A stretch of DNA of 45,136 nucleotides from Bacteroidota bacterium (GTDB taxonomy: Bacteria > Bacteroidota > Bacteroidia > AKYH767-A > JAHEYN01), in assembly GCA_023251555.1 (NCBI GenBank), contig JAHEYN010000021.1, positions 1 to 45,136 of the forward strand. Reading direction: 5' to 3'. The notes below the pieces were generated by a model that saw nothing but the letters and a program-made list of their open reading frames with translations, searched no databases and was not told the origin of the DNA. Shown here in pieces: positions 44,014 through 45,136 of this stretch; positions within the stretch are counted from its first letter, which is position 1; the number at the start of each line of letters is the position of its first letter. The position numbers were made by a program, and so were the translations under genes.

Positions 44014-44501
44014 AGGGATGCGGCAATAGTGGAAATGTCCACGTGGTTGGAAATCAGGTACTCCTCAATTTCGTTTTCATTCGTTTTTTTTCCGGAAGAA
44101 ATTCCTGAAGATATCCCGGGGTCCATTATATCATCTTCACCGAGTTCGCTTATTATGCCGGAAGCACAGAGGTCTTCATAAGACAGGGATAAGATGGCTG
44201 ATTCCGGGCTGCTGCCTGCCTGTGCCGGGACATTATCCCTCGTGGAGAGTTTTATTCCCGTTACCATAAGCAAGATGATACAGCAGAGGGCAAAAGCAAG
44301 CCTGGGTTCGGGAATCCATTTCCGGGAAATGATCGTTGTTGATTTCCTGCATTTCTCCCCGATACTCAGGGGAAAGTTTTCAAAATAGTTTTCCGGAACG
44401 GAGAAGGGATTTTTCTTCTCCGTCTTTGCCAGGAAAGGAGAAGCGGCAGATATTTCAGCCCTAACTTCCTCTCTTTCCTTGATATTGACGTTTGTATCCA
44501 T
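44010..44501 (-). CDS. Single-pass membrane protein, putative anti-sigma factor
   Basis: A 163-residue protein with a charged N-terminal part of about 75 residues (KKNPFSVPENYFENFPLSI), one membrane helix near 77-92 (LAFALCCIILLMVTGI) and a periplasmic acidic C-terminus (LSLSYEDLCASGIISELGED, YLISNHVDISTIAASL). The PFxVPENYFExF block is common in Bacteroidota proteins encoded next to ECF sigma factors and places it as a likely anti-sigma partner, though the classic zinc-binding anti-sigma domain is absent. I use the ATG at 44501; another ATG at 44528 would leave only eight bases to the sigma gene stop. Confidence 0.65.
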   Translation of the reverse strand: MDTNVNIKEREEVRAEISAASPFLAKTEKKNPFSVPENYFENFPLSIGEKCRKSTTIISRKWIPEPRLAFALCCIILLMVTGIKLSTRDNVPAQAGSSPESAILSLSYEDLCASGIISELGEDDIMDPGISSGISSGKKTNENEIEEYLISNHVDISTIAASL

Positions 44502-44536
44502 TTGTAAATAATTAGATATAATTAACATTCAAAGGT

Positions 44537-45088
44537 TTAACGGTTATTGTTAAAATAATCTTCTATTTTTTTTACAGCATGGTGAAAGGAGGCTTTAAGC
44601 GCTCCTGCTGAGGTTTTGAGTACTTCCGACATCTCGTCATAGGGCATCTCGTCATAATAACGGAGGTTGAACACTATTCTTTGCTTTTCGGGCAGGGCAA
44701 GAATGGCTTTCTGGAGTTTTTTTTGTATTTCTTCCCCGCTGAAAAAGCTGTCATCGGCCAGTTTATCCGAGAGTTCATGTTCAACATCATGAAGAGGGAG
44801 AAAAAACCTTTTTCTTTTCTGTTGCAGGAAAGACAGGGCTTCATTTGCCGCGATGCGGTATATCCATGTGGAGAGGCGGGAATCTTCCCTGAAGCTGTTC
44901 AGTCCCTTCCATACTTTAACAAAAGTGTTCTGGGTTACGTCATTGGCATCATCATGGTCAATGACCATTCTACGCACCTGCCAGTATATTTTTTGCTGGT
45001 ATTTCCTGACGAGCAGGTTAAAAGCATAATTACTGGTGTTTTCATTCCTGAATATTTCCAGCAATTCGCTGTCGCTGTACTCATTCAT
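44537..45088 (-). CDS. RNA polymerase sigma factor, ECF type
   Basis: A 183-residue sigma-70 family factor with only regions 2 and 4. Region 2 reads YQQKIYWQVRRMVIDHDDAN, then DVTQNTFVKVWKGLNSF and STWIYRIAANEALSFL. Region 4 reads LPEKQRIVFNLRYYDEMPYD and the helix-turn-helix EMSEVLKTSAGALKASFHHA. It leads a minus-strand group of membrane protein, Spy-like protein and PorT-like barrel, the usual order of an ECF sigma gene with its regulators and targets. The signal sensed is unknown. The start is the ATG at 45088. Confidence 0.94.
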   Translation of the reverse strand: MNEYSDSELLEIFRNENTSNYAFNLLVRKYQQKIYWQVRRMVIDHDDANDVTQNTFVKVWKGLNSFREDSRLSTWIYRIAANEALSFLQQKRKRFFLPLHDVEHELSDKLADDSFFSGEEIQKKLQKAILALPEKQRIVFNLRYYDEMPYDEMSEVLKTSAGALKASFHHAVKKIEDYFNNNR

Positions 45089-45099
45089 TCATGATAGGC

Positions 45100-45136
45100 T
45101 TAGGCTGTTTTCCTTTTCAGCACACGCTTTACCGCC
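45100..45136 (-). CDS. Possible 3' end of an upstream gene (right-edge partial)
   Basis: On the minus strand one frame entering from the right edge reads AVKRVLKRKTA followed by TAA at 45102-45100. It could be the basic end of a protein, but eleven residues are too few to judge; a second frame is also open to 45090. Confidence 0.22.
   Translation of the reverse strand, partial: AVKRVLKRKTA

Overview
This window comes from a member of the Bacteroidota, probably an uncultured environmental lineage; I cannot fix the family. The evidence is consistent. There are three large proteins with C-terminal type IX secretion (T9SS) sorting domains, a gliding-type CHU_C domain lipoprotein, a GWxTD-domain protein, a Bacteroidetes-type DAHP synthase, PorT-like and 'SPYSRYG' outer-membrane proteins, lipoproteins with short relaxed lipoboxes, almost no Shine-Dalgarno sequences, and several TAnnTTTG (-7) promoter boxes of the Bacteroidetes sigma factor.

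Layout. 3-2255 (+): the end of a GT-C/TPR membrane protein, a TonB C-terminal domain protein and a YkgJ-type cysteine-cluster protein, tightly coupled. 2215-3831: yqgE (-), pdxH (+) and a Thx-like ribosomal protein (-). 3985-8178 (+): a probable operon of a Gfo/Idh/MocA dehydrogenase, a lipoprotein, a polyprenyl-phosphate sugar-1-phosphate transferase and a 3-hydroxyacyl-CoA dehydrogenase. 8179-8555: a gap of palindromic repeats, then a carbohydrate porin (+). 9992-14028 (-): purT, a small membrane protein, lptC, an outer-membrane protein and coaX, mostly overlapping. 14182: tRNA-Phe (+) with its terminator, followed by an A+T-rich accessory patch (HAD-like and Bro-N genes, a broken DUF2461 gene). 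16077-18419 (+): a porin plus the ammonium transporter Amt. 18697-23949 (-): two adjacent T9SS cargo genes with nearly identical sorting domains. 24182-25891 (+): FKBP and cyclophilin isomerases and a CHU_C lipoprotein. 26008-30128 (+): parE-parC. 30322-36924 (+): DAHP synthase, a four-repeat protein of unknown function, a chorismatase-like protein, a GWxTD protein and a family 2 glycosyltransferase. 36932-42760 (-): a class III aminotransferase and a 1522-residue PKD/Ig-like T9SS protein. 42855-45088 (-): a PorT-like protein, a Spy/CpxP-like protein, a putative anti-sigma protein and an ECF sigma factor.

How the genes fit together. Much of the window serves the cell envelope: LPS export (LptC), surface polysaccharide initiation, outer-membrane porins, periplasmic folding and T9SS surface proteins. 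The most interesting set is 30322-34354. A DAHP synthase with no visible chorismate mutase domain sits next to a chorismatase-family protein that overlaps, by ATGA, an unrecognised protein built of four similar beta-rich repeats. This suggests a small, undescribed route from shikimate precursors to a hydroxybenzoate-type product. A family of roughly 70-115 bp palindromic repeats lies downstream of at least three genes.
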